Assembly: GCA_963726295.1 (NCBI GenBank)
Contig: CAVSBW010000001.1
Location: forward strand, 310,001-374,000
Reading direction: 5' to 3'
Origin: DASSQJ01 sp963726295
GTDB taxonomy: Bacteria; Actinomycetota; Actinomycetes; Actinomycetales; Dermatophilaceae
Length of the DNA stretch: 64,000 nt
Shown here: piece after piece, positions 44,935 to 53,210 of the stretch
How positions within the stretch are numbered: the stretch's first letter is position 1
Layout: every line of letters starts with the position of its first letter
Notes under the pieces: generated by a model
What the model saw: the letters and a program-made list of their open reading frames with translations, nothing else
Database searches by the model: none
What the model was told of the DNA's origin: nothing
Program-made: the position numbers and the translations under genes

Positions 44935-45720
44935 TCAGGGCAGTGTTCGTCCCTGTTCGAGGTCTTGGCGGAAGTCGGCGAGGAAGCGGGCTACTGGTGC
45001 ACCATCGACGAGATCGTGGTCGGCCTGTACCGAGATCGGCAGGTGCCGGCGCGGTCCGAGGGCACCGTCACGGTCGTAGCCGGGACGGGTTTCGAGGCCG
45101 CCGACCAACACATCCAAGGTGTGTACGAGAAAGGGAAGGCCGAGCCCGCCGCCGCCGTACATGCCCACCGAGGTGAGCCCTACGGTGCCCATGAGGGCCC
45201 TCTGCCGCTCTGGGAACCGGCGCACGCTGCCCAGCAGGCGGCTCCTTAGCGGAGCGGGGAGCGTCAGGTACGCGCGCAGCGGTGTGCTGAGCGCAGCCGT
45301 TGGACTGCTTTCGGGCTTCGCCTTGACCGCCTGGACCTCGTCGTGGAGGTCGTCCAGCGACCGGGACTGCACCGCACGCAGGACGTGGTTCATCGGGAAG
45401 GGCTGGCCATCGGCCTCGACCTCGACGGAGATGTTCACGTCGACGTCGTCGAAGATGACAACCCGGCCGCGCAGGTCACGAGCGGCGTGCACACGAGGGT
45501 GCCGGGTCACCGCCCGAGCGAGCGTGCCGGCGACGTACACGGTGAGCGAGGGCCGCCCCCGAGTCCGCAGCCGCTCCCAGACCTCGGTGATGTCGGCGAC
45601 GAACCACGCCGGCACAGCGTGCCGTCGACTCGATGCGGCGCCGATGTCAACGATCACCTTGCGCAGGGGGGAGTCGACCTCGTAATGACGCGGCGCGCGG
45701 GCCTCCTCGTCTCTCACCAC
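44935..45720 (-). CDS. Stand-alone 2-oxoacid dehydrogenase acyltransferase-like protein
   Basis: About 261 residues that match the catalytic E2 domain only. Blocks are HAVPAWFVADITEVWERLRT, VFIFDDVDVNIS-type (VIFDDVDVNISVEVEADG) and a C-terminal catalytic motif HDLVDGAPVARFLADF (His and Asp of HxxxDG). There is no lipoyl or E1/E3-binding domain. Such proteins are acyl- or chloramphenicol-acetyltransferase-fold enzymes of unknown substrate. The start is uncertain: GTG 45720 fits family length; a GTG at 45876 would add 52 unconserved residues. Confidence 0.75.
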   Translation of the reverse strand: MVRDEEARAPRHYEVDSPLRKVIVDIGAASSRRHAVPAWFVADITEVWERLRTRGRPSLTVYVAGTLARAVTRHPRVHAARDLRGRVVIFDDVDVNISVEVEADGQPFPMNHVLRAVQSRSLDDLHDEVQAVKAKPESSPTAALSTPLRAYLTLPAPLRSRLLGSVRRFPERQRALMGTVGLTSVGMYGGGGLGLPFLVHTLDVLVGGLETRPGYDRDGALGPRRHLPISVQADHDLVDGAPVARFLADFRQDLEQGRTLP

Positions 45721-45986
45721 CCCAGCCTGCTCGCGTTTCGGCGTGCCCGCAACGGCGATGCCCCGCGACCCGCGGCTCCGCCCATTGCGCACGGGGTACC
45801 TCCCCTGGGATGGGGCATCAACCCGCCGTGCGAGGAAGGTCACGTGGGGCACCTCGCTGCCGACGTTGACAGGCACCGGGCAGGTTGAAACGGTGGATGG
45901 AGGGTTGAGGTTGGGCGCGCGCGACGGTCGCGCAATGTGCCCCCAGGCGCGCGGAGGGACCAGGGAGCCGACCTCGAGGAGGCCTG

Positions 45987-46856
45987 ATGATCGAGGCTCG
46001 CCGGCTCTCCAAACGGTACGGGGACACGACCGCCGTCGACGGGGTGTCGTTCTTGGTGAAGCCGGGGACGGTGACCGGCTTCCTTGGACCGAACGGCGCC
46101 GGCAAGTCCACCACGATGAGAATGATCATCGGGCTCGACCACCCCACCTCCGGTGACGTCACCGTGGATGGCAAGCCCTACTCCTCGCATCCCGACCCCC
46201 TCCACGAGGTCGGGGTCCTGCTGGACGCCAAGGCGGCGCACCCCGGCCGCAACGCCCACCAGCACCTGCGGGCGATGGCCGCCACGCACGGCATTGCGAC
46301 AAGGAGGGTCCGCGAGGTCATCGACATGACCGGCCTGGACTGGGCCGCCGACAAGCGGGTCGGCAGCTTCTCGCTCGGCATGGGCCAGCGGCTCGGCATT
46401 GCCGTGGCGTTGCTCGAGGACCCACACGCCCGGATCCTCGACGAGCCCGTCAACGGCCTGGACCCCGAGGGCGTGAAGTGGGTCCGCACCATGGTCCGAC
46501 ACCTCGCCGGCGAAGGACGCACCGTTTTCATCTCCTCGCACCTGATGAGCGAGATGGCCCAGACCGCTGACCACCTGCTCGTCATCGGCCGAGGCCGAAT
46601 CATTACCGCCGGACCCATCGACGAGGTCATCGCGACCACCGCCCACCGCGCCGTCCGGGTGGTGACCAGCTGCTGGGATCTCGCTTGTTCCAACTGTCGT
46701 GTGGTGGAGCGACGCCTGGGTCGGAGCCTGCTCAGCGTCATCATCCTGGTTGCGACAGTGGCGATGCCTTCGCGGCGCGCAACGCCTCGGTCGTCGGGGA
46801 AAGCGCGCGCCGCAGCCAAGCGGAACCACACCCGTAGCGTGGAACGACGGTCATGA
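45987..46856 (+). pseudogene. ABC exporter ATP-binding protein with replaced C-terminus
   Basis: Residues 1-225 form a good ATPase: Walker A GPNGAGKST, signature FSLGMGQRLGIA, Walker B ARILDEPVNGLD, H-loop ISSHLMSEMA. After AHRAVRVVT, at about 46665, homology ends, and about 60 unrelated residues rich in Arg/Ser run to the TGA at 46854-46856. No permease gene follows. The core could still bind ATP, but the C-terminal domain and partner are lost, so I treat it as a relic. The open frame overlaps the next gene by four bases. Confidence 0.65.
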
Positions 46857-47632
46857 AGCCAGCGACGCCCGACCCGGCGGCAGCGTGGAAAGCACTGTCG
46901 ATGTCGACTCCGTCTGCCGGTCTGTTCGATCCCGATGACCTCGTCGACCTACCACTGCCGGCGCAGCGTCTGCTCGCCAACGCCCTCTCGGCGGATGTCG
47001 AGCTGACGCCGACCGTCATCCTGCAGATGGAGGGAGAGATCAGGTTGAAGAGGTGGGTGCCGTTCGAGGCCCGGCAGGTCCTCCGAGCCGGATCCGGGTT
47101 CGTCTGGCGGGCCACCGCAGGGCGGCCACCAGTCGTCTTCACGGGAGGGGACACCTACTGGTTGGGGCGTGGATCACTGGACTTCCGGGTGTGGGGACTG
47201 ATTCCGGTCGTCCGTGCCGCAGGTCGCGACATCGACCGTAGCGCCGCGGGTCGCCTCGCCGCCGAAACGGTCGCCTGGGCACCGCAGGCCCTTACCCCGC
47301 AGATGGGCGCCGTCTGGACCGGTCTGGATGACTCTCGAGCGGTTGTGACCCTCCCTGCAGGTGACGGGACCACCGACGTCACCGTCACCGTGGACCCCCA
47401 AGGTCGTCTCGTCGATCTGTCGACGCGACGGTGGGGTGACCCGGTTCCCGGTGAGTTCGCTCTGGTCCCGTTCGGCGGCGGCGTCACCGAACTCACCGAT
47501 TTCGGCGGGATCCGCATCGCGACGGCCGGTCGGGTCGGCTGGTGGTGGGGCACCGACCGTCAACCCGAGGGGGAGTTCTTCCGTTACCGCATCCGGGCCG
47601 CTCGATTCCCCTCGGCCAGCCACCGGTCATAG
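46853..47632 (+). CDS. DUF6544/DUF6920-like protein
   Basis: A 259-residue soluble protein. Recognisable blocks are PLPAQRLLANALSAD, EIRLKRWVPFEARQVL, GSGFVWRAT, GLIPVVRAAGRDIDRSAAGR, LAAETVAWAPQAL and a final GWWWGTD with EFFRYRI. I recognise the pattern as a conserved bacterial family of beta-rich proteins of unknown function. It is the first intact gene of a tightly packed same-strand run to 50.9 kb. Confidence 0.72.
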   Translation: MKPATPDPAAAWKALSMSTPSAGLFDPDDLVDLPLPAQRLLANALSADVELTPTVILQMEGEIRLKRWVPFEARQVLRAGSGFVWRATAGRPPVVFTGGDTYWLGRGSLDFRVWGLIPVVRAAGRDIDRSAAGRLAAETVAWAPQALTPQMGAVWTGLDDSRAVVTLPAGDGTTDVTVTVDPQGRLVDLSTRRWGDPVPGEFALVPFGGGVTELTDFGGIRIATAGRVGWWWGTDRQPEGEFFRYRIRAARFPSASHRS

Positions 47633-47646
47633 CCACAAAGAGGTGC

Positions 47647-47877
47647 ATGCACATGACGAACCAGAATCCACCAGCAACCAGTGTCACGGCCGTCGAGGAC
47701 CCCGACCTGGTCCCGCTGTGCCCCCACTGCGACGGCCTCCTCACCTCTGTCCGCGCTAGGCAGATGAGCTCGACCGGAAAGCCCGCCTCACGGTTCGGCA
47801 AGCGCTACATCTACGCCTGCCCCTCGTGCAACAGGACTTTCGGCATCTCCCACCGCAAAGGCTTCTGGATGGGGTGA
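47647..47877 (+). CDS. Small zinc-ribbon protein
   Basis: A 76-residue protein with two CPxC knuckles: LCPHCDGLL and YACPSCNRTFG, about 30 residues apart, which should bind one zinc ion. The spacer contains a basic RFGKRY stretch. An AAAGAGG site precedes the ATG at 47647 (a second ATG is at 47653). It sits between the DUF6544-like and CPBP genes with gaps of 14 and 8 bases, suggesting one mRNA. Confidence 0.72.
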   Translation: MHMTNQNPPATSVTAVEDPDLVPLCPHCDGLLTSVRARQMSSTGKPASRFGKRYIYACPSCNRTFGISHRKGFWMG

Positions 47878-47885
47878 CCCATGCC

Positions 47886-48746
47886 ATGGTGACGCCTGAC
47901 ACCACACGGACACGACGCCTGTTCGACCGGCAGGTGATGACCTTCGTCGTCCTCGCCTTCGCTCTGAGCTGGCTGGCATGGCTACCACTCGTGCCTGTGC
48001 ACGCATCCGATCCCGTCCGCGGGGCGGTTCTGGTCGCTGGGTCGTTCGGTCCCACCGCAGCAGCGGTGATCCTTTCCGTGAAGCGCTACGGATGCGCCGG
48101 GACACGCCACGAGCTCGCGACACGAGCAGGCTGGCGGGTGCCCTGGTGGATGTGGATCGTGGCCCTCGCCGGCCCGGCCGCGATCGTCCTCCTGGCGATC
48201 GCACTCTCGACGCTGGCCGGCCGCCCCGTTGTCGGATGGCAGGACCCGAACCGCCTGTACCTCATCGTCCCGGTGTTCGCGTACGTCACCGTCTTCGGGG
48301 GTCCGCTCGGCGAGGAGGCCGGCTGGCGCGGCTACGCCCTGCCACGACTACAACACGACCACAACCCGACGACCGCCGCACTGGTTGTCGGGTTGTCCTG
48401 GTGGCTGTGGCATGCGCCTCTGTTCGCAATCGACGGAACGGTGCAACGATCCGTCCCCGCCGCAGCTTTCGGAATCCAGATCCTCACCACATCAGTCATC
48501 TACACCTGGCTGTGGAACCGAACCCGAAGCCTCCCGTTGGTCATCGCGTTCCACGCCGCGTTCAACACCAGTGTCGGTCTCCTCCCGATACTCCCCGACA
48601 CCGCAGGTTCCCAAACGCCGCTCTGGATCGCGCTGCTCCTCGCAGCCATGATCGCTGCAGCCCTGATCGGGGTGACCCGCGGCCGCCTGGGCCTGCTGAC
48701 CTCTCCACCGCACGTCCCGCGGGTCGGAGCCCTCGGGTGGGGCTGA
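47886..48746 (+). CDS. CPBP family intramembrane metalloprotease
   Basis: A 286-residue membrane protein with about eight helices and the ABI/CPBP catalytic motifs: GEEAGWRGYALPRL (EExxxR), WWLWHAPLF (first His) and IAFHAAFNT (second His). The family includes prenyl-protein-protease-like enzymes and bacteriocin immunity proteins. The substrate is unknown; here it lies between a zinc-ribbon gene and a carrier gene in one operon. Confidence 0.88.
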   Translation: MVTPDTTRTRRLFDRQVMTFVVLAFALSWLAWLPLVPVHASDPVRGAVLVAGSFGPTAAAVILSVKRYGCAGTRHELATRAGWRVPWWMWIVALAGPAAIVLLAIALSTLAGRPVVGWQDPNRLYLIVPVFAYVTVFGGPLGEEAGWRGYALPRLQHDHNPTTAALVVGLSWWLWHAPLFAIDGTVQRSVPAAAFGIQILTTSVIYTWLWNRTRSLPLVIAFHAAFNTSVGLLPILPDTAGSQTPLWIALLLAAMIAAALIGVTRGRLGLLTSPPHVPRVGALGWG

Positions 48747-50035
48747 GTGTCGTGGCGCCCGCCGACTCCCCGAACCGACGAAGATTCTTCGTCGGAGTCC
48801 CGGCCCTCGGCTATCTCAAGTACGTGGCGGTGCTGTCTGCTGGGTACTACTACAACCTGACCTTCGTCCAGCTCGGCCTGATCGACCTGGGCACTCGGCT
48901 GGTCGGGATGACCGAGGGTCAGGTATCGGTGGCGATGGCTGCTCTCGCCTTGGTGGCCTTCGTCGTCGCGGTGGCGACCGGCCGGGTCATGGACAAACGA
49001 GGATGGAGCTCTGACCTGCGGCTCAAGTTCCGGATCCTGTTCGTCGTGGTCACCTGGCAAACCGTCCTCACGATGGTGGCCCCCCTGGTGGGGACACCCC
49101 GGGAGTTCGGCCTGTGGGTCCTGTTCTCGGCTGTTGGAATCGGTGCCGGAATTCCAGTGACGTTCGGTCTCATGATCGACTTCATCCCGATCCGACATCG
49201 CGGCTTCATCGCTGCCCTGGTGACTGGCCTCGCCTTCTCTGCGGCGGCGTTGTATCCGATGGAGTGGAAGATCGACGAGTTCGCGCCACTGATGACCCTG
49301 GTGATGATTCCAGCGGCCGCAGTTCTGGGCGTGATCTCCTTCCGGAGGTTCCCGGTCGTAGACGTGCTGGCCCGCCAGCACGAACGGTTCGGAATCGGCC
49401 GGTTCTGCCGACCGACGCCCATCGCCACGGCCAGTGTCGGGTTCTGGATGTTGGTGATGGTCATGTTCTCCGTCTTCTTCATCGACAGCCTGGGTTTTCT
49501 CCGCATCATCGACACCCCTGCCTACATCTCGACCTCGTGGCAGTCACCGTCGGTGGGTCCCCGGCTGTTCATTGCCGTCACCCATGTGGTCGGGGCGGCC
49601 ATGGCAGGTGTGCTCTACACCAGCTTCGGGCGCCGATGGCTCCTGGTGTGGGTGTTCGGTCTCTTTGCCTTCACCCACCTCCTCTACACCTTCGACATCG
49701 GTACCGCCCCCGCGGGTATGGATCCGCCCCTCGTGCTGCCGCTCTTCTACGTCCTTGCCGTCAGCTTCTACACCACCCTCAACTTCGCCCTCTGGCCCGA
49801 CCTGTCGACGCCGGCAACGATCGGCACCAATACCGCCCTGGGCGTCGGGATCGCCGGTTGGCTGGCGTCGTTCGTCAGCACCTCGCTCGCCCTCTACTCC
49901 AGCAGCAGCGGGTTGTCGCTCCTGGAGCATCTCCGCTACGTCAATGCTCTCGCCCTGTTGCTGGCCGTCGCCTACCCGCTGGCCCTGTACTTCCGCCGGA
50001 TGCGAACTCTCGCCACCAACCCGGAGTCACCATGA
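48737..50035 (+). CDS. Major-facilitator-like membrane carrier
   Basis: A 432-residue protein with about 12 hydrophobic helices. The loop after helix 2 (GRVMDKRGW) resembles the MFS motif A, and two symmetric halves can be seen around a central RRFPVVDVLARQHERFG loop. Start is GTG 48737 (GGAG seven bases upstream) or GTG 48752; the former overlaps the CPBP gene by ten bases. The stop overlaps the next start (ATGA). The substrate is unknown. Confidence 0.78.
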   Translation: MGLSVVAPADSPNRRRFFVGVPALGYLKYVAVLSAGYYYNLTFVQLGLIDLGTRLVGMTEGQVSVAMAALALVAFVVAVATGRVMDKRGWSSDLRLKFRILFVVVTWQTVLTMVAPLVGTPREFGLWVLFSAVGIGAGIPVTFGLMIDFIPIRHRGFIAALVTGLAFSAAALYPMEWKIDEFAPLMTLVMIPAAAVLGVISFRRFPVVDVLARQHERFGIGRFCRPTPIATASVGFWMLVMVMFSVFFIDSLGFLRIIDTPAYISTSWQSPSVGPRLFIAVTHVVGAAMAGVLYTSFGRRWLLVWVFGLFAFTHLLYTFDIGTAPAGMDPPLVLPLFYVLAVSFYTTLNFALWPDLSTPATIGTNTALGVGIAGWLASFVSTSLALYSSSSGLSLLEHLRYVNALALLLAVAYPLALYFRRMRTLATNPESP

Positions 50036-50901
50036 ACCTGGCCCTCGTCCCACTGCTCATCGCTGCGCTGCTGATGGCATCGAGCGACCCCACCGTCGAG
50101 ACGGTCGAACTGGTCCTCAGTGGAACGCATGAGATCACCGAGCAACGTGGGGCACTGGTCGTTGGAGAGGCCCAGGTCCGCATCCCTTCCGATGACCAGG
50201 TATCGGGACCCATCTACGTGGTGGGTGGCGAGCTGGTGGTGGCGGGCCGCGTCGACACCGATGTGGTCCAGCTCGCGGGCACCGTGAAAGTGGAGCCTGG
50301 AGCCGAGATCGCCGGAGAGCTGCAGCACATAGGGGGAACGCAACGCGTCTCCGCCATCTCGAAGGTCGGGCAGCGGACAGGCCTCGGCGACAACAACCCG
50401 GTCGCGGGGAGTCCGATCGCACGGTTCGCGTCGCTCGTGGTGCTGACGCTCATCGTGGCCGGGGTCGGTCGCAGCCTCGCCAGACGACGGATCTCAGCGC
50501 TGGACCATGTCGCCGGTGCGATCGGCAGTCATCCGATCATCACCCTCACCGTCGGAACACTCCTCACCCTGACGTTCATCTCGGTCTTCGTGTTCATGGC
50601 CTTCACGATCATCCTCCTACCGGTCGCCATCATCGGACTCCTCGCAGGCGCCGTCACCCTCGCATACGGGCTCATCGCCTGGGGCAACCTGATCGGGGAC
50701 CGACTACCCGTCCAACACCGAGACCTTTCGACGGCAATCGGGGTCGTGATCGCCATGGTGGCTCTCCAACTCCTCACTCTCCTGCCCGTCGTCGGCGACC
50801 TGATCGCACTGGCGATTCTCCTTACCGGAGTCGGCGCCGTCACCGTCACCTACTTTGGCGTCACCGACTTCAAACCAGACGTAATGCTTGACGAGGGTTG
50901 A
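50032..50901 (+). CDS. Bactofilin-like polymer-forming membrane protein
   Basis: A 289-residue protein. Residues 1-19 form a signal sequence or first helix (NLALVPLLIAALLMASS). About residues 35-105 form a right-handed beta-helix of bactofilin type with short hydrophobic repeats (GPIYVVGGELVVAGRVDTDV, VQLAGTVKVEPGAEIAGEL). The second half has about four membrane helices and a short tail. The beta-helix would face outward. Coupled to the carrier gene by a four-base overlap; it ends the operon. Confidence 0.75.
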   Translation: MNLALVPLLIAALLMASSDPTVETVELVLSGTHEITEQRGALVVGEAQVRIPSDDQVSGPIYVVGGELVVAGRVDTDVVQLAGTVKVEPGAEIAGELQHIGGTQRVSAISKVGQRTGLGDNNPVAGSPIARFASLVVLTLIVAGVGRSLARRRISALDHVAGAIGSHPIITLTVGTLLTLTFISVFVFMAFTIILLPVAIIGLLAGAVTLAYGLIAWGNLIGDRLPVQHRDLSTAIGVVIAMVALQLLTLLPVVGDLIALAILLTGVGAVTVTYFGVTDFKPDVMLDEG

Positions 50902-51060
50902 ATCACGTTGTGTGGACAGGCCCTCGCGGCACGGAGCATTTTCCGGGCCGCCTCCCACTCCAACGGAGCCGGCACCGCTGCCCTCGTGCACCCCATCCCG
51001 GAACTGTTGCAACCACCGCAGATCACACCCGGTCCTGACGATTCCCCTCGTTCAACAAGG

Positions 51061-51306
51061 ATGGTTGATGGCCGCCCTGTGTCGCACGGAACGGAGTGGA
51101 CGGCCATCACGACCGACCGGACGCGGGATCGCGACCGCCAGCGCTACGCGTGGGCAGGGGGACTGATCGGGATCCTCGCTGGCGTCGGCGCGACCCTGGG
51201 GGTCCTGGTGGCCGGCGGGGAGGGCCGCGCGCTCGGCGCGGCCTTGGGCGCGGCCGCGGGGGTGCTGGCCTCAGCCCCGCTCAACATGCGACCCGGACAC
51301 CGCTGA
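51061..51306 (+). CDS. Small hypothetical membrane protein
   Basis: An 81-residue protein starting at ATG 51061. Charged N-terminus (RTRDRDRQRY), then two helices (AGGLIGILAGVGATLGVLVAG and ALGAALGAAAGVLASAPL) resembling glycine-zipper segments. The stop is 78 bases before the ISL3 left end, so the insertion did not break it. I do not recognise a family. Confidence 0.5.
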   Translation: MVDGRPVSHGTEWTAITTDRTRDRDRQRYAWAGGLIGILAGVGATLGVLVAGGEGRALGAALGAAAGVLASAPLNMRPGHR

Positions 51307-51376
51307 ACTTCAATTCGCGGGGACCGGCCACCAGGTATTGGTGGGCGGCACCGATCGCGTCCCATTCGCCATCAAT

Positions 51377-51384
51377 GGCAAACG
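51377..51384. repeat. Target-site duplication of the ISL3 element, left copy
   Basis: GGCAAACG directly adjoins the left inverted repeat; the same 8 bases adjoin the right repeat at 54564-54571. Confidence 0.9.
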
Positions 51385-51439
51385 GGCTCTTCGCGGATGA
51401 GCGTGGGTGGGGGCGCGACGCGCTGAGCGGGGGGTTGGC

Positions 51440-51463
51440 GGGGGAAGGGGTCGAGGCCCCCGA
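51440..51463. repeat. 24-bp direct repeat flanking the IS1634-type element, left copy
   Basis: Identical to 53144-53167 over 24 bases (GGGGGAAGGGGTCGAGG... then CCCCCGA). Interpreted as a target duplication made when the inner element inserted. Confidence 0.85.
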
Positions 51464-53143
51464 CCCGAGTCGTGCCAATTTAGTGTGTCCCGGGCTCGTG
51501 GCTGGTGGCCGTGAGGATGTCCCTGGCGGTGTCGGTGAGTGGGTCGGCTGCGGTGTGGGGGTGCCCGCCGATGGTGAGGGTGATCTGCTGGATCGGGCGG
51601 AGCGCGCGCACGACCTTCTTGATGCTCATGCGGGTCTGGTCCTGCAGGTGCCGGGAGATCGCTAGCGCCGCGAACACGATGGTCAGGTGGGCCTCGATCG
51701 CGTCCCTGGTGTGGTGGAAGATCGGTCGGGCGCGTAGGTCGGTCTTGGACATCCGGAACGACGCCTCGACCTGCCACAGGTCGTGGTAGGAGCCGATGAC
51801 CTCACCGGCCGGCATGACCTCGGCGGGGATGTTCGTGACGTACCCCTTCAGGCCCTCGAGCCGGCGGGCCCGGTCCAGCGAGGCATGATCCAGGGTCACT
51901 GCCCCATTGGTGGTCTTGACGAACCTGGGTGTGCGGGGAGCCTTCTCCCCGGCGACGACGGCCTTGGCGCGGTTCTCCTGCAAGGTCAGGGTCCGGGAGT
52001 CCCTTGCGGCGCGCTTGGCGGAGTACGCCCATACCGCCCGCCAAGACCCCTCATGCCCGCCGGGCTCCCACACCGGTTCGGCCCGCAGCGCGGGGTCGTT
52101 GTCGGTGTTGCGCCCCCGTCTCGGGGTGAGGGTGTCGATGACCTGCCCGTCGGTGAATGCGTCCCCGTGCCATCTGAAGTGCGAGGCTAGGTCGTTCGGG
52201 GCCTTGGTCACCCGGGAGCCGACGATGAACCGCAGCCCGGCCTGGTCGAGCTCGCGCAGGTTGTTCGCGGACAGCATCCCGGCGTCGGCGACCACCACCA
52301 TCCCTTCGATGCTGTGGCGGTCCTGGAAGGCCTCGACCACCGGCAGGATTGTCGCGGTCTCGGCCTTGTTGCCCTCGAAGCAGCCGACCTGCAGCGGGAA
52401 GCCAGCGCGGTCCACCAGGAGCCCGACCACGATTTGTGGGTCGACCCGGCGTTCCTTGGAGTAGCCGACCTTGCGCAGGTCGTCCTCGTACTCGGCCTCG
52501 AAGTACAGCGTCGTCACGTCATACAACACCAGCGACAGGTCCCCAGCGGTCGAGGCGTGCTCGTAGCAGGCAGCTGCGAGGGTGTCGCGGTACCCGCGGT
52601 CCTGGCAGCGCTTCAGCGACCGGAACATCGTGCGCAGCGACGCGTGCTCGACACCGACCTCCTCCAGCACCCGCAGCGAGTCCGCCTTCGAAGTCGGCTC
52701 GATGATCCGGGCCAGCACCATCTGCTCGAACGCGTCATCACCCACAGCGTGAAACCCCAGGTCGCGGTAACCGGCGGTGAGCACCTGCCACAACAGCGCG
52801 CACCGCTTGCCGGTGATCACCCCACGGCCACCCGTGCCGGCGGGCAGGGACAGCTCCAGCTCGCCCTGCCCTGGATGCATCCGGGCCCGCGCGACCTCCA
52901 GCAGGGCGGCCAGCTCAGCGGGCGTGCGAGCCGAGCCGATGTGCTCAATTACGCTGTCGCGGTCCCCAACCCGCTCAGCGATCTGTACCGCCGTGGCCCC
53001 CGAAGCGGTCGGAACCTTCCGCACGAACACCACGAGCAACGACCCTACCGGCCCCGTTAGTGTGTCGATCCCGAGGTACTCAACCCGCTGACCAGCACAA
53101 ACACCCGGCACGATCCAAAATCACGCCAAGGTGGCACGAGTCA
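51464..53143 (-). mobile_element. IS1634-family insertion sequence nested in the ISL3 element
   Basis: About 1.68 kb between two copies of a 24-bp direct repeat (51440-51463 and 53144-53167). Imperfect inverted ends are visible: GAGTCGTGCC at 51467 and its counterpart GACTCGTGCC read inward from 53142. The exact outermost bases are uncertain by two or three. One transposase gene fills it on the minus strand. IS1634-type elements are known for unusually long target duplications, which fits. Confidence 0.85.
51480..53033 (-). CDS. IS1634-family transposase
   Basis: About 517 residues, uninterrupted. The N-terminus (FVRKVPTASGATAVQIAER) is the usual IS1634 start. The DDE domain shows LVLYDVTTLYFEAE (first Asp), a second acidic region MVVVADAGMLSANN, and the late YHDLWQVEASFRMSKTDL (Glu). 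A C-terminal helix IFAALAISRHLQ-type (VFAALAISRHLQDQT) follows. GTG 53033 is preferred; GTG 53111 would add 26 residues. The gene looks functional. Confidence 0.88.
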   Translation of the reverse strand: MVFVRKVPTASGATAVQIAERVGDRDSVIEHIGSARTPAELAALLEVARARMHPGQGELELSLPAGTGGRGVITGKRCALLWQVLTAGYRDLGFHAVGDDAFEQMVLARIIEPTSKADSLRVLEEVGVEHASLRTMFRSLKRCQDRGYRDTLAAACYEHASTAGDLSLVLYDVTTLYFEAEYEDDLRKVGYSKERRVDPQIVVGLLVDRAGFPLQVGCFEGNKAETATILPVVEAFQDRHSIEGMVVVADAGMLSANNLRELDQAGLRFIVGSRVTKAPNDLASHFRWHGDAFTDGQVIDTLTPRRGRNTDNDPALRAEPVWEPGGHEGSWRAVWAYSAKRAARDSRTLTLQENRAKAVVAGEKAPRTPRFVKTTNGAVTLDHASLDRARRLEGLKGYVTNIPAEVMPAGEVIGSYHDLWQVEASFRMSKTDLRARPIFHHTRDAIEAHLTIVFAALAISRHLQDQTRMSIKKVVRALRPIQQITLTIGGHPHTAADPLTDTARDILTATSHEPGTH

Positions 53144-53167
53144 GGGGGAAGGGGTCGAGGCCCCCGA
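53144..53167. repeat. 24-bp direct repeat flanking the IS1634-type element, right copy
   Basis: Right partner of 51440-51463, identical over the full length. It belongs to the original ISL3 sequence. Confidence 0.85.
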
Positions 53168-53210
53168 GGATCAGAGGACTTCTACCTCTCCTGATTTCAA
53201 GGACCTCGAC

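Noticed and set aside
47978..48736. N-terminal extension of the MFS frame by about 250 codons
   Set aside because: It is a shadow of the CPBP gene with no hydrophobic or conserved pattern; GTG 48737 or 48752 starts the real protein.
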